A stretch of DNA of 64,000 nucleotides, from NCBI RefSeq assembly GCF_040409795.1, contig NZ_CP099571.1, positions 496,001 through 560,000 on the forward strand, written 5' to 3'. Both the position numbers and the translations under genes were made by a program. The stretch is from Polynucleobacter sp. MWH-UH19D (GTDB lineage Bacteria; Pseudomonadota; Gammaproteobacteria; Burkholderiales; Burkholderiaceae). Below are positions 37,284 through 46,602 of this stretch, one piece after another. Positions within the stretch are counted from its first letter, which is position 1. Each line of letters begins with the position of its first letter. Below the pieces are notes generated by a model, which saw only the letters and a list, made by a program, of their open reading frames with translations, ran no database searches and was not told the origin of the DNA.

Positions 37284-38204
37284 ATGACAACAGGATACAT
37301 AACCCACCCCGATTTTCTGAAACACGAGATGGGCAGTCATCATCCCGAATGTCCAGAGCGTATTCAGGCAATTAATGATCAGATGATCCGTAGTGGCATT
37401 GATCGCTTTTTGCATCACCTAGATGCGCCATTAGCAAGTGAAGATCAACTTGAGCTAGTTCATAGCCCAGACCATATTGCCTTTGTGAAGGAGCAAGCTC
37501 CGCAAAGTGGGTATGCCATGCTCGATGGCGACACCATTATGAATCCTCATACCTGGCAGGCTTCATTGCGTGCAGCAGGAGCTGCAATCGCAGGAGTAGA
37601 TGCGGTAATGAAGGGTGAAGTTGAAAATGTATTTTGTGCAGTGAGACCTCCAGGTCATCATGCAGAGCCAACCCGCTCTATGGGTTTTTGTCTCTTTGAT
37701 AACGTCGCAATTGCTGCGCGCTATGCAATGGAAACCTACGGAATTGAGCGTGTAGCGATTATCGATTTTGATGTGCATCACGGCAATGGAACAGAGGCAG
37801 CGTTCTTTAATGATCCCAATGTGTTGATGTGCAGTTTCTTCCAGCATCCGTTTTATCCCTACAGCGGCCTTGATCCTGCTAGTAATATGGTCAATGTGCC
37901 TTTGCCTGCGGCGACCCGCGGGGATGTGGTGCGTTCAATTGTTGAGGAAAAGTGGTTGCCAGCACTGCGTAATTTTGAGCCGCAACTTATTATTATTTCA
38001 GCGGGATTTGATGCTCATCGCGAAGATGACTTAGGCCAAATGGGATTGGTGGAAGATGACTATGTATGGATTACCAAGCGCTTAAAAGAAATTGCGCATG
38101 AGTTCGCCAATAATCGCATCGTGAGTTGCTTAGAGGGTGGCTACAATTTATCTGCCTTGGGCCGCAGTGTTGTGGCTCATGTGAAAGCCTTGGCTGATAT
38201 TTAA
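37284..38204 (+). CDS. histone deacetylase family protein (AcuC/HdaH-like)
   Basis: A 306-residue zinc-dependent deacetylase-fold protein. The family blocks are intact: RPPGHHAEPTRSMGFC with His125/His126, and DFDVHHGNGT with Asp161, Asp163 and His165 as zinc-site residues, then ISAGFDAH for the third metal ligand. Bacterial homologues act on acetyl-lysine, acetylpolyamines or other small amides. Here the next gene is an acyl-CoA ligase, recalling the acuC-acsA pairing in Bacillus, but the link is an inference. There is no signal peptide. Confidence 0.9.
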   Translation: MTTGYITHPDFLKHEMGSHHPECPERIQAINDQMIRSGIDRFLHHLDAPLASEDQLELVHSPDHIAFVKEQAPQSGYAMLDGDTIMNPHTWQASLRAAGAAIAGVDAVMKGEVENVFCAVRPPGHHAEPTRSMGFCLFDNVAIAARYAMETYGIERVAIIDFDVHHGNGTEAAFFNDPNVLMCSFFQHPFYPYSGLDPASNMVNVPLPAATRGDVVRSIVEEKWLPALRNFEPQLIIISAGFDAHREDDLGQMGLVEDDYVWITKRLKEIAHEFANNRIVSCLEGGYNLSALGRSVVAHVKALADI

Positions 38205-38205
38205 A

Positions 38206-38271
38206 GAGCAAAAGCAAAAGCAAAAATAAAAGTAAAAACAAAAATAAAAAGCAAATAGAACAAATACAACT
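38206..38271 (+). repeat. A-rich low-complexity tract with repeated GCAAAA units
   Basis: Between the deacetylase-fold gene and the acyl-CoA ligase gene lies a purine tract made of GCAAAA, ATAAAA and ACAAAA units with almost no C or T. It may be intrinsically curved DNA or a replication-slippage tract. It leaves room for a promoter only downstream of about 38250. Confidence 0.7.
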
Positions 38272-38288
38272 GTTATTGAAAGCAAAAG

Positions 38289-39941
38289 ATGGCAAATATT
38301 TATGAACAGGGTTTAGAGCGTAATTCAGCGAATTACACCCCGATTACTCCACTTCTATTTTTAGAGCGTTCGGCTGAGATCTATCCCAAAAAAGTGGCTA
38401 TCGTCCATGGCAAGTTAAGACAAACTTGGTCACAGACCTATGATCGTTGCCGTCGCTTAGCAAGCGCTTTGCAAAAGCATGGTGTTGGCCTTGGTGATAC
38501 TGTTGCTGTCATGCTTCCTAATACACCCCCGATGGTGGAAGCTCACTTTGGTATTCCGATGGCTGGCGCGGTATTGAATGCCTTAAATACCCGTTTGGAT
38601 CCAGAATCGGTCGCTTTCATGCTTAATCACGGTGAGGCCAAAGTGGTGATCGTGGACCCAGAGTTTTCTGGGGTTATGAAAAAAGCCCTTGAGATTGCCA
38701 AAAAAGATAGTGGCCGTGAGTTCTTGGTCGTTGATGTAGAAGAAAAAGAATTTGATGTGCCTGGTGAGAAGCTGGGCAAGTTAACTTATGAGCAATTACT
38801 AGCCGAAGGCGATCCTCAGTTTGCATGGCAAGTTCCAGCAGATGAGTGGCAAGCGATTTGTTTAAATTACACCTCTGGCACTACAGGCAATCCAAAGGGT
38901 GTTGTATATCATCATCGTGGCGCAGCAATTAATGCGGTTTCCAATGTCCTAGACTGGGATATCAATAAGCATCCAGTGTATCTGTGGACTTTACCGATGT
39001 TCCATTGCAATGGTTGGTGTTTCCCATGGACGATTGCTGCACGTGCAGGTATTAACGTCTGTCTGCGTCGTGTTGATGCTCAGCATATTTTTGCTGCGAT
39101 TAAAGAACACGGCGTAACCCATTACTGTGCAGCACCGATTGTGCATAACTTGCTTGTGAATGCTCCAGATGAGCTCAAGGCTGGCGTGCCTGCTGGCGTG
39201 AAGGGCTTGATTGCTGGTGCAGCACCCCCAGCATCCATTATTGAAGGTATGGAAAAGTTAGGCTTCGATTTAACCCACGTTTACGGTTTAACTGAAGTCT
39301 ATGGACCTGCTGCAGTTTGTGTAAAACAAGATGAGTGGAATGACATGGATATCGGAGAGCGTGCTCGCTTAAATGCGCGTCAAGGCGTCCGTTATCACAT
39401 GCAACAAGCGATTGATGTTTTGGATCCAGAAACGATGAAGCCTGTTCCTGCCGATGGTGAAACCATGGGCGAGATTATGTTCAAGGGCAACATTGCCATG
39501 AAGGGCTATCTCAAGAATGAAAAAGCCACCAAAGAAGCATTTGAGGGTGGCTGGTTCCATTCAGGGGATTTAGCAGTCAAGAATCCAGATGGTTATGTCA
39601 AGATTAAAGATCGCAGTAAAGACATCATTATTTCTGGTGGAGAAAACATCTCATCTATTGAGGTGGAAGATGTGCTTTATCGTCATCCAGCAGTGATTGC
39701 TGCCGCAGTGGTTGCCAAGCCAGATCCAAAATGGGGTGAGACTCCCTGCGCATTTTTAGAAATTAAGCCTGGTATGGAAGTAACGCCCGCTGACATCATT
39801 GCCCACTGTAAGCAGCATTTGGCGGGCTTTAAGGTTCCTAAGGCAATTGTGTTTGGGGAGCTACCCAAGACATCTACAGGGAAAATTCAGAAGTTTGAAT
39901 TGCGTAAGCAAGCTGGGTCTGCCACGGCAATTGATGTCTAG
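38289..39941 (+). CDS. acyl-CoA synthetase (AMP-forming)
   Basis: A 550-residue member of the ANL superfamily. The AMP-binding P-loop is YTSGTTGNPKGV (about 198-209), followed by VYGLTEVYGP, the hinge motif YVKIKDRSKDIIISGGE and the catalytic lysine region PKTSTGKIQK near the C-terminus. It activates a carboxylic acid, likely medium- or short-chain or branched/aromatic, because the protein resembles the DMSP/methylmercaptopropionate- and fatty-acid-type ligases rather than a true long-chain one. It ends in front of a terminator, then etfBA and an acyl-CoA dehydrogenase. Confidence 0.9.
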   Translation: MANIYEQGLERNSANYTPITPLLFLERSAEIYPKKVAIVHGKLRQTWSQTYDRCRRLASALQKHGVGLGDTVAVMLPNTPPMVEAHFGIPMAGAVLNALNTRLDPESVAFMLNHGEAKVVIVDPEFSGVMKKALEIAKKDSGREFLVVDVEEKEFDVPGEKLGKLTYEQLLAEGDPQFAWQVPADEWQAICLNYTSGTTGNPKGVVYHHRGAAINAVSNVLDWDINKHPVYLWTLPMFHCNGWCFPWTIAARAGINVCLRRVDAQHIFAAIKEHGVTHYCAAPIVHNLLVNAPDELKAGVPAGVKGLIAGAAPPASIIEGMEKLGFDLTHVYGLTEVYGPAAVCVKQDEWNDMDIGERARLNARQGVRYHMQQAIDVLDPETMKPVPADGETMGEIMFKGNIAMKGYLKNEKATKEAFEGGWFHSGDLAVKNPDGYVKIKDRSKDIIISGGENISSIEVEDVLYRHPAVIAAAVVAKPDPKWGETPCAFLEIKPGMEVTPADIIAHCKQHLAGFKVPKAIVFGELPKTSTGKIQKFELRKQAGSATAIDV

Positions 39942-39951
39942 TGCTCGATGG

Positions 39952-39985
39952 TGAGGGCGTTAAAATATGAGATGCCCTCATTTTT
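39952..39985 (+). terminator. rho-independent terminator after the acyl-CoA ligase gene
   Basis: TGAGGGC (39952-39958) pairs with GCCCTCA (39974-39980) around a 15-base loop, followed by five T residues. Confidence 0.75.
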
Positions 39986-40028
39986 AAGCAAATATTCTGT
40001 TTGTTGTTATTAAGGATTGTGAATTCAG

Positions 40029-40778
40029 ATGAAAATCTTAGTAGCTGTAAAGCGTGTAGTCGATTACAACGTCAAAGTACGTGTGAAGTCCGATAATTCC
40101 GGTGTGGACATTGCTAACGTCAAAATGAGCATGAACCCCTTTGATGAGATTGCTGTAGAAGAAGCGGTTAGACTCAAAGAAGCTGGCGTAGCAACCGAAG
40201 TGGTAGTAGTGACGGCAGGTGTTACTCAGTGCCAAGAAACTTTACGTACTGCTTTAGCAATTGGTGCTGACCGCGCTATTTTGGTTGAGACTGATGCGGA
40301 GTTACAGCCTTTAGCAGTAGCCAAGATTCTGAAAGCCCTCTCGGAAAAAGAGCAGGCCCAAATCATTATTTTGGGTAAGCAAGCGATTGATGACGATAGC
40401 AATCAAACTGGCCAGATGCTTGCTAGCTTGATGGATATTCCGCAAGCGACATTTGCTTCTAAAGTAGTTGTCGCTGATGGTAAAGCGACTGTGACACGTG
40501 AGGTTGATGGTGGTTTAGAAACGATTGCATTGTCATTACCAGCAGTCATTACTACTGACTTGCGCCTCAATGAGCCACGTTACGTGACTTTGCCTAACAT
40601 CATGAAAGCCAAGAAAAAGACGATCGACACGATTACTCCAGATAGCTTAGGGGTGGATATCGCTCCGCGTCTTAAAACGATCAAAGTAGAAGAGCCACCT
40701 AAGCGCAGTGCAGGTGTCATGGTTGCTGATGTAGCCGCTCTAGTAGAAAAACTCAAAAATGAAGCGAAGGTGATTTAA
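40029..40778 (+). CDS. etfB: electron transfer flavoprotein subunit beta
   Basis: A 249-residue ETF beta, binding AMP in the heterodimer that takes electrons from acyl-CoA dehydrogenases. The N-terminal [16 protein letters not shown] and the internal [17 protein letters not shown] blocks are diagnostic. It directly abuts etfA with no gap. Upstream there is a small promoter region after the terminator at 39985. Confidence 0.97.
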   Translation: MKILVAVKRVVDYNVKVRVKSDNSGVDIANVKMSMNPFDEIAVEEAVRLKEAGVATEVVVVTAGVTQCQETLRTALAIGADRAILVETDAELQPLAVAKILKALSEKEQAQIIILGKQAIDDDSNQTGQMLASLMDIPQATFASKVVVADGKATVTREVDGGLETIALSLPAVITTDLRLNEPRYVTLPNIMKAKKKTIDTITPDSLGVDIAPRLKTIKVEEPPKRSAGVMVADVAALVEKLKNEAKVI

Positions 40779-41714
40779 ATGGCTGCACTTGTTATTGCTG
40801 AACACGATAATCAATCCTTAAAAGCTGCAACTTTGAATGCGGTTGCAGCTGCTTTGCAGTGCTCCCCAGAGGTAGACGTGCTGGTGGCGGGTGGCGGCGC
40901 TGATGCGGCTGCGAGCTCTGCGGCGCAAATTGCTGGTGTGCGTAAAGTGATTCAGATTGATGGGGCTAACTTAGCCGATCAATTAGCTGAGCCGTTGGCA
41001 GCGCAAATTCTTTCTGTCGCAAAAAACTACAGTCATGTACTAGCCCCTGCAACTGCTAATGGTAAGAATGTATTGCCACGCGTTGCCGCTAAGCTCGATG
41101 TAGCGCAGTTATCCGACATTACTAAAGTGGTCTCACCAGATACATTCGAGCGTCCAATCTATGCAGGTAATGCAATTGCGACAGTGCAAAGTGCTGACCC
41201 GATCAAGGTGATAACTGTGCGTACAACTGGATTTGATCCTGTTGCTGCTACGGGTGGATCTGCCGCAGTTGAAAAAGCATCCGCTGCCGACTCTGCAAAT
41301 AAGTCATCCTTTGTGGGTCGTGAGTTGACTAAATCCGATCGCCCTGAATTGACTGCAGCCAAAGTGATTGTGTCTGGTGGACGCGGCTTAGGTTCTGGCG
41401 AGAAGTATGAAGAATTGATCGTGCCTTTGGCTGACAAGCTTGGCGCAGCATTGGGCGCTTCACGTGCTGCGGTTGATGCTGGTTATGTTCCAAATGATTA
41501 TCAAGTTGGTCAGACTGGCAAGATTGTTGCGCCACAGTTGTATGTGGCTGTTGGCATCTCTGGCGCTATTCAGCACTTGGCTGGTATGAAAGACTCTAAA
41601 GTGATCGTGGCAATCAATAAAGATCCAGAGGCACCAATCTTTGGCGTTGCTGATTATGGTTTGGTAGCCGATCTCTTTGCCGCTGTGCCTGAACTTACAA
41701 AGGCGCTCTCGTAA
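40779..41714 (+). CDS. etfA: electron transfer flavoprotein subunit alpha
   Basis: A 311-residue ETF alpha. The C-terminal FAD domain shows [29 protein letters not shown] and [10 protein letters not shown], the ETF alpha signature that starts near residue 205. It follows etfB directly and precedes the acyl-CoA dehydrogenase gene by 33 bases; electrons pass to ETF-ubiquinone oxidoreductase, which is not in this window. Confidence 0.97.
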   Translation: MAALVIAEHDNQSLKAATLNAVAAALQCSPEVDVLVAGGGADAAASSAAQIAGVRKVIQIDGANLADQLAEPLAAQILSVAKNYSHVLAPATANGKNVLPRVAAKLDVAQLSDITKVVSPDTFERPIYAGNAIATVQSADPIKVITVRTTGFDPVAATGGSAAVEKASAADSANKSSFVGRELTKSDRPELTAAKVIVSGGRGLGSGEKYEELIVPLADKLGAALGASRAAVDAGYVPNDYQVGQTGKIVAPQLYVAVGISGAIQHLAGMKDSKVIVAINKDPEAPIFGVADYGLVADLFAAVPELTKALS

Positions 41715-41747
41715 TAACGTACCTGATTTAAATCGATAGGAGTTGTA

Positions 41748-43535
41748 ATGCCATATGTAGCCCCCGTAAAAGACATGTTATTTGTGATGAACGAATTGGC
41801 GGGGCTATCTGAGGTTGTGGCTTACCCATCTTATGCAGAAGCAGGTGCTGATGTTGATTTAGCACCAGCAATTTTGGAAGAGTCTGCAAAGTTCAATCAA
41901 GATGTTGTGGCTCCACTCAATTGGCCAGGCGATCAAAATCCCAGCTCTTTGAAGGATGGCGTTGTCACTACAACACCTGGCTTTAAGGATGCATTTGAGC
42001 AATTCGCTGCAGCAGGTTGGCAGGGCGTAGTTCATCCCGCTGAGTTTGGTGGCCAAGGTCTACCAAAACTCATTGCAACAGCCTGCTTTGAAATGGTTCA
42101 CTCTGCAAGCTTATCGTTTGCTTTGTGCCCGATGTTGACTGATGGCGCGATTGAAGCCTTGTTGACTGCTGCTAGTCCTGAGCTTCAAGAACGTTATGTT
42201 CCCAACATGATTTCAGGAGAGTGGACTGGTTCAATGTGTTTGACTGAGCCACAGGCGGGCTCTGATCTATCAATGGTGCGAGCGCGCGCTGTTCCAGAAG
42301 CTAATGGCACTTATAAAATCTTTGGCACCAAAATCTTCATCACTTATGGTGAGCACGATATGGCCAAAAATATTATTCACTTGGTCTTAGCAAGAACACC
42401 AGATGCACCAGAGGGTGTAAAAGGAATTTCACTATTTGTCGTCCCTAAGTTTTTAGTGAATGCTGATGGCTCCTTAGGTGAGCGTAATGATGTGCATTGC
42501 GTTTCGATTGAACACAAGCTAGGTATTAAAGCGAGCCCGACAGCCGTATTGCAATTTGGTGATCATGGTGGTGCTGTAGGCTACTTAGTTGGCGAAGAGA
42601 ATCGCGGCCTTGAATACATGTTTGTCATGATGAATGCTGCTCGCTTCGCAGTTGGCATGCAGGGTATTGCAGTAGCCGAGCGTGCTTATCAAAAGGCTGT
42701 GCAATATGCTAAAGATCGCGTACAGAGTCGAGATTTAGCCGGATCGGCTGGTCCAGTGGCAATCATTCACCAGCCTGACGTCAAACGTATGTTGATGACG
42801 ATGCGTGCTTATACAGAGGCTGCTCGTGCATTAGCTTATTACGCTGCAGCCGCTTACGATGCGCAACATGCTGCGCCTGATGAGGCAGTTCGCAAATCAA
42901 ATCAAGCTTTATATGAGTTTTTAGTGCCGATTGTCAAAGGCTTCTCAACTGAGATGTCGATTGAAGTAGCGAGCCTAGGTGTTCAGGTGCATGGTGGTAT
43001 GGGCTTTATTGAAGAAACTGGTGCTGCACAACACTATCGGGATGCGCGTATCTTGACGATTTATGAAGGTACGACTGCTATACAGGCAAATGATTTAATT
43101 GGTCGCAAAACAGTGCGCGATGGTGGCGCTACTGCCAAAGCCTTCTCGGCAAAAATTGCGGAAACTGAAAAGGAATTAGCTGCTAGTGGCAGCGCTGATG
43201 CAAAAGCAGTTCTCAAACAATTATCAATTGGCCGTGCTGCATTTGATGAGGCAGTTGCTTATATTTTGGCTAATGCAAAAACCAATACTAAAGCAGTATA
43301 TGCTGGAAGCTGCGCTTATTTACGTTTAGCTGGTTTGGTTTTAGGTGGTTGGCAAATGGCTCGCGGCTTACTTGCTGCTGAACGTTTGCGCGATAGCGAT
43401 CCTGCTTTTTACAACACCAAGATTGCTACTGCTCGATTCTTTATCGAGAACTTATTACCTCAAGCCCAGGGCCTAGCAACATCGATTGTGGAAGGCGGCT
43501 ATTCTGCTAACGCTTTAGAAGTAGAGCAGTTCTAA
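41748..43535 (+). CDS. acyl-CoA dehydrogenase, long form with C-terminal extension
   Basis: A 595-residue FAD enzyme. The N-terminal and central dehydrogenase domains include MCLTEPQAGSDLS and KIFITYGEHD, and a catalytic-base-type segment with YRDARILTIYEGTTAIQANDLIGR. About 120 extra residues at the C-terminus form the extension found in the ~600-residue beta-proteobacterial acyl-CoA dehydrogenases often next to etfBA. A GGAG ribosome site precedes the ATG. Substrate likely a short or medium chain or arylacyl-CoA; not determinable. Confidence 0.92.
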   Translation: MPYVAPVKDMLFVMNELAGLSEVVAYPSYAEAGADVDLAPAILEESAKFNQDVVAPLNWPGDQNPSSLKDGVVTTTPGFKDAFEQFAAAGWQGVVHPAEFGGQGLPKLIATACFEMVHSASLSFALCPMLTDGAIEALLTAASPELQERYVPNMISGEWTGSMCLTEPQAGSDLSMVRARAVPEANGTYKIFGTKIFITYGEHDMAKNIIHLVLARTPDAPEGVKGISLFVVPKFLVNADGSLGERNDVHCVSIEHKLGIKASPTAVLQFGDHGGAVGYLVGEENRGLEYMFVMMNAARFAVGMQGIAVAERAYQKAVQYAKDRVQSRDLAGSAGPVAIIHQPDVKRMLMTMRAYTEAARALAYYAAAAYDAQHAAPDEAVRKSNQALYEFLVPIVKGFSTEMSIEVASLGVQVHGGMGFIEETGAAQHYRDARILTIYEGTTAIQANDLIGRKTVRDGGATAKAFSAKIAETEKELAASGSADAKAVLKQLSIGRAAFDEAVAYILANAKTNTKAVYAGSCAYLRLAGLVLGGWQMARGLLAAERLRDSDPAFYNTKIATARFFIENLLPQAQGLATSIVEGGYSANALEVEQF

Positions 43536-43562
43536 TCTGAAAATTTAGCAAGCAATTCAAAG

Positions 43563-43592
43563 GCTATCCGCAATTATTGGGATAGCTTTTTT
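43563..43592 (+). terminator. rho-independent terminator after the acyl-CoA dehydrogenase gene
   Basis: GCTATCC (43563-43569) pairs with GGATAGC (43580-43586), loop of ten bases, followed by six T residues. It overlaps the last codons of the convergent minus-strand gene. Confidence 0.85.
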
Positions 43593-44026
43593 GCTTCATA
43601 GATTTGAGAAATAAAGAATTGCTCAAATGCGATGGCTAAAAATGTCATCATGATGCCAGCGCCAAACACTAGCGAAAAAATGACCGTCAAGACAACCAGC
43701 CAGCCAGATTGGCTGCGTTCTTCCTCGGCAATGCCGGGATTAAATTGGGCATCCCACTTGTCATCAGGACGCAAGCCAAATGTGATGGTGGTGAGCCAAC
43801 TTGCTTCAAGGGCAATAAATCCAAACGTGAGCAATATCCAACCTGGAGCAGAATGAAAGTGCGCATCCTTGAGTAAGCTCCAGCCGATGATCCCACCAAT
43901 TGTTGCGAGTAATTGTGACCAAGCCCAAAAGGATTTAAGACCAAGTAAATAGAAAAAGTTAAAGCCGCTACCTGGAAAAAATAATCCGAGTGCGCAAAAA
44001 AGAAGTTTGGATTTTTTCATGGTCAT
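43574..44026 (-). CDS. uncharacterised small membrane protein, four helices
   Basis: A 150-residue hydrophobic protein with helices at about 7-25, 31-50, 60-81 and 108-133. The first contains the short aromatic motif FPGSGFNFFYLLGL reminiscent of TM2-domain proteins (glycine-rich hairpin), but the rest is not recognised. Two ATG codons, at 44026 and 44020, are possible starts. It follows the META-domain lipoprotein on the same strand by 19 bases, suggesting a two-gene envelope unit. Function unknown. Confidence 0.7.
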   Translation of the reverse strand: MTMKKSKLLFCALGLFFPGSGFNFFYLLGLKSFWAWSQLLATIGGIIGWSLLKDAHFHSAPGWILLTFGFIALEASWLTTITFGLRPDDKWDAQFNPGIAEEERSQSGWLVVLTVIFSLVFGAGIMMTFLAIAFEQFFISQIYEAKKLSQ

Positions 44027-44045
44027 GAATATTGAATCGTCTGCA

Positions 44046-44576
44046 TTATTTGTTGGTAGGTTGGCGCTGTGTAAAGCTTAATACTTCTCGATCATTGCCT
44101 ACCATGAGTAATTGATCGCCATTACGTATGATGCTGCGATAGTCATTGAGTTGATATAAAAAATCATTCTCTAATTCCATACGTTGCGGCGTGCAAGCCA
44201 TCTTGGTACTGGCGATTTTGCTAAAGCTAAATCCGCGAGAGTCTTCATCTAACTCGGCCGTAAAGCGATTGCAGCCTGTTGAGCCGCTGACGCGTTGCCC
44301 ATTCACATCAAAAACTATTTGGATCGGATTGCTTGCCTCTCCTTGGGGTATCTGACGGGCGCGTACCTCTCCTTTGTTATTGGGAGGTAGGTTCCAGCGA
44401 GTGAGCTCCCAGCGAGTATTGCGTAGCTCACTGCTGGGCGGGCTAATTTTGGCGCCACAGGGCGGAATGACGTTAGCGCAGCCACCCAAAAAACCCAGAC
44501 ATAGGAGGAAAAAAGCCAGAAAAGGCCTTTTTAAGACCTGATTGGTGGGGTGTAAATGCGGCATTTTCCGTGGCAT
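44046..44576 (-). CDS. META-domain (HslJ-like) lipoprotein
   Basis: A 176-residue secreted lipoprotein. The signal ends in the lipobox LGGC, at about residue 33. The META domain follows, with the core NTRWELTRWN, STGCNRFTAEL and STKMACTPQRMELENDF, as in HslJ and related heat-shock or novobiocin-resistance proteins. A second ATG at 44564 is possible. It lies divergent from rpsP, with 223 bases between them. Confidence 0.85.
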   Translation of the reverse strand: MPRKMPHLHPTNQVLKRPFLAFFLLCLGFLGGCANVIPPCGAKISPPSSELRNTRWELTRWNLPPNNKGEVRARQIPQGEASNPIQIVFDVNGQRVSGSTGCNRFTAELDEDSRGFSFSKIASTKMACTPQRMELENDFLYQLNDYRSIIRNGDQLLMVGNDREVLSFTQRQPTNK

Positions 44577-44655
44577 ATTAATATAAGTTATTGTTTTATA
44601 TAGGAATATTATTTAAATTTTGATTCTATTCTAATCTTGAAGGTGCTTAAATAGG

Positions 44656-44684
44656 TGGAAGAAGTAGGGGTTTTCGTCTAGAAT
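44656..44684 (+). promoter_or_regulatory. candidate sigma-70 promoter for the rpsP operon
   Basis: TGGAAG (44656-44661) and TAGAAT (44679-44684) are spaced by 17 bases. The -10 matches five of six consensus positions; the -35 is weaker. It lies about 115 bases before rpsP, leaving a leader that contains a short GGGC/GCCC hairpin at 44719-44730. Confidence 0.35.
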
Positions 44685-44799
44685 ATGAGGTTTTCCGCAT
44701 CACCGTACATTTGTTGGTGGGCTGAAGCCCAAGATTTTTGAATAAATTTCATTGGGTTGTAATCAACCATTTTTCATTATTAGATTTTAAGGAATAAGT

Positions 44800-45045
44800 A
44801 TGGTCGTCATTCGACTAGCTCGTGGTGGCTCTAAGAAGCGCCCTTTTTACAGCATCGTTGCTACTGATAAGCGCAACCGTCGTGACTCGAACTTTATCGA
44901 GCGCATTGGTTATTTCAATCCAAAGGCTGCTGAATCTGAGCAAGCAATGCGCATTGCTCAAGATCGTTTGACTTATTGGACTAGCGTTGGCGCACAAGTT
45001 TCTCCAACAGTAGTTCGTTTAATCAAAAACAATCCTGCTGCTTAA
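44800..45045 (+). CDS. rpsP: 30S ribosomal protein S16
   Basis: An 81-residue S16, with the invariant N-terminal [16 protein letters not shown] and [10 protein letters not shown] blocks. It binds 16S rRNA during early 30S assembly. First gene of the conserved rpsP-rimM-trmD-rplS operon. AAGGAATAAGT ribosome site precedes it. Confidence 0.98.
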   Translation: MVVIRLARGGSKKRPFYSIVATDKRNRRDSNFIERIGYFNPKAAESEQAMRIAQDRLTYWTSVGAQVSPTVVRLIKNNPAA

Positions 45046-45058
45046 TATTTCTTTGCTG

Positions 45059-45085
45059 ATAACTTCATCGTCTTGGTGAAGTTAT
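45059..45085 (+). promoter_or_regulatory. intercistronic hairpin between rpsP and rimM
   Basis: A perfect nine-pair stem, ATAACTTCA (45059-45067) with TGAAGTTAT (45077-45085), with a nine-base loop and no T run. Not a terminator. It may stabilise the rpsP message end or set the lower expression of rimM and trmD. Confidence 0.5.
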
Positions 45086-45137
45086 TGGTGATGCATTGGA
45101 TTAGTAGTTTTATTTTGGGAACTCAGGTGGCTTACAA

Positions 45138-45704
45138 ATGAGTACACCTTCCCTAAGTGATTTAATAGAGCTTGGCGTCGTCTCTGAGGCGCAAGGTATA
45201 CGAGGGCAAGTGAAGGTTAGGCCTCACTCATCAGATCCCGTAGCACTCCTTTCTTCCAAAACAATATGGCTTTCTTTGATTGCCCGTAGGGATCAACATG
45301 CCTCAACTTCTAGTGCTCCAGCTTCTTTAACTGAATATAAGGTGAAGGGCGCAAAAATGCACAGCGGTAATGTGGTGATGAGCTTAGAAGGAGTGGCTGA
45401 TCGCGATCAAGCACTGGCACTAAAAGGCGCACGCATTCTGGTTGCGCGCGATGCATTTCCAAATACTGATAAAGATGATTACTACTGGGTTGATCTGATT
45501 GGCTGTCAAGCGATCAATGTACAAGGGCAACCATTGGGTGAAGTGCTTGATGTCACGGAAAATGGTGCTCACGGCGTGATTGCGATTGGCAGCGCTGAAA
45601 AGAAAGTCATTCAATATCTTGTCCCATTTGTAAAAGAGGTCGTGCAAAGCGTGGACTTGGCCAGTAAGTTAATTACAGTTGATTGGCAATTAGATTGGCA
45701 ATAA
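45138..45704 (+). CDS. rimM: 16S rRNA processing protein RimM
   Basis: A 188-residue 30S maturation factor that contacts S19. The N-terminal RimM domain (about 10-100, ELGVVSEAQGIRGQVKV) is followed by a PRC-barrel (about 112-185, DDYYWVDLIGCQ). It sits between rpsP and trmD as expected. Length is normal for Betaproteobacteria. Confidence 0.96.
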   Translation: MSTPSLSDLIELGVVSEAQGIRGQVKVRPHSSDPVALLSSKTIWLSLIARRDQHASTSSAPASLTEYKVKGAKMHSGNVVMSLEGVADRDQALALKGARILVARDAFPNTDKDDYYWVDLIGCQAINVQGQPLGEVLDVTENGAHGVIAIGSAEKKVIQYLVPFVKEVVQSVDLASKLITVDWQLDWQ

Positions 45705-45719
45705 CTCATTAAATAGAAT

Positions 45720-46466
45720 ATGCGCTTTGATGTAGTGACTCTCTTTCCAGAAATGTTCTCCGCACTGACTAAGTGGGGGGTTACTGGGCGCGCATGCGAG
45801 CAAGCTTTAGCCAGCGTGCATTTATGGAATCCCAGAGACTTTTGTAGCGACTCTCGTAAGACTGTTGATGATCGCGCCTATGGTGGTGGCCCAGGAATGG
45901 TCATGATGGTAAAGCCACTAGAAGATACGATTCATGGAATTCGGGCTGCCCATGCTACAGCAGGGGTAAAAAGTGGTCCAATTTGTCTCTTGGCACCCCA
46001 GGGTGAGCGCTTTTCTCAGAAGATATCGACAGATATACTCAATTACGGTAATTTAAGCTTCATTTGTGGTCGGTATGAGGCCGTCGATCAGCGCTTTATT
46101 GACCGAAATGTGGATTTACAGCTCTCAATCGGCGATTTTGTGCTCTCTGGGGGCGAAATTCCGGCAATGGCGATGATGGATGCTGTGATCCGATTGATCC
46201 CAGGGGCTCTTGGGGATGGCGAATCTGCGGCTCAGGATAGCTTTATGAATGGTCTTTTGGACTATCCGCATTACACCAGGCCTGAGATTTATGAAAATTT
46301 ATCAGTCCCAGACGTGCTTTTGGGCGGACATCACGCTAAAATAGCAGATTGGCGTCGGCAAAAGTCTTTAGAGCTGACGCTAAGGCTCAGGCCAGATTTA
46401 ATTGAATCTGCCAGAGCTAATGGGTTGCTAACCCGAGAAGATGAACAATTTCTTCGCTCGCTGTGA
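45720..46466 (+). CDS. trmD: tRNA (guanine-N1-)-methyltransferase TrmD
   Basis: A 248-residue SPOUT methyltransferase that makes m1G37 and prevents frameshifting. The trefoil-knot SAM site includes ICGRYEAVDQRF and LSIGDFVLSGGEIPA, and the N-terminal MRFDVVTLFPEMF is diagnostic. The C-terminal helical domain holds the DYPHYTRPEIYE substrate segment. It is 15 bases after rimM. Confidence 0.97.
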   Translation: MRFDVVTLFPEMFSALTKWGVTGRACEQALASVHLWNPRDFCSDSRKTVDDRAYGGGPGMVMMVKPLEDTIHGIRAAHATAGVKSGPICLLAPQGERFSQKISTDILNYGNLSFICGRYEAVDQRFIDRNVDLQLSIGDFVLSGGEIPAMAMMDAVIRLIPGALGDGESAAQDSFMNGLLDYPHYTRPEIYENLSVPDVLLGGHHAKIADWRRQKSLELTLRLRPDLIESARANGLLTREDEQFLRSL

Positions 46467-46602
46467 ATGCCTTTGGTTTACTCAGTAGCGAATAGGTAGT
46501 TTGGTTTTTGGTTTAGTGAAATAGTTTTAACTGCATCCTCTGTTAGGTCCGTCAATTTATTGTTGCGGGATAAAACGCTAACAAGATGTTTAAGGATTAA
46601 AA

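Noticed and set aside
44719-44730. GGGC/GCCC hairpin in the rpsP leader as an attenuator
   Set aside because: Only four pairs with a four-base loop and a short T stretch; too weak to call, mentioned with the promoter only.
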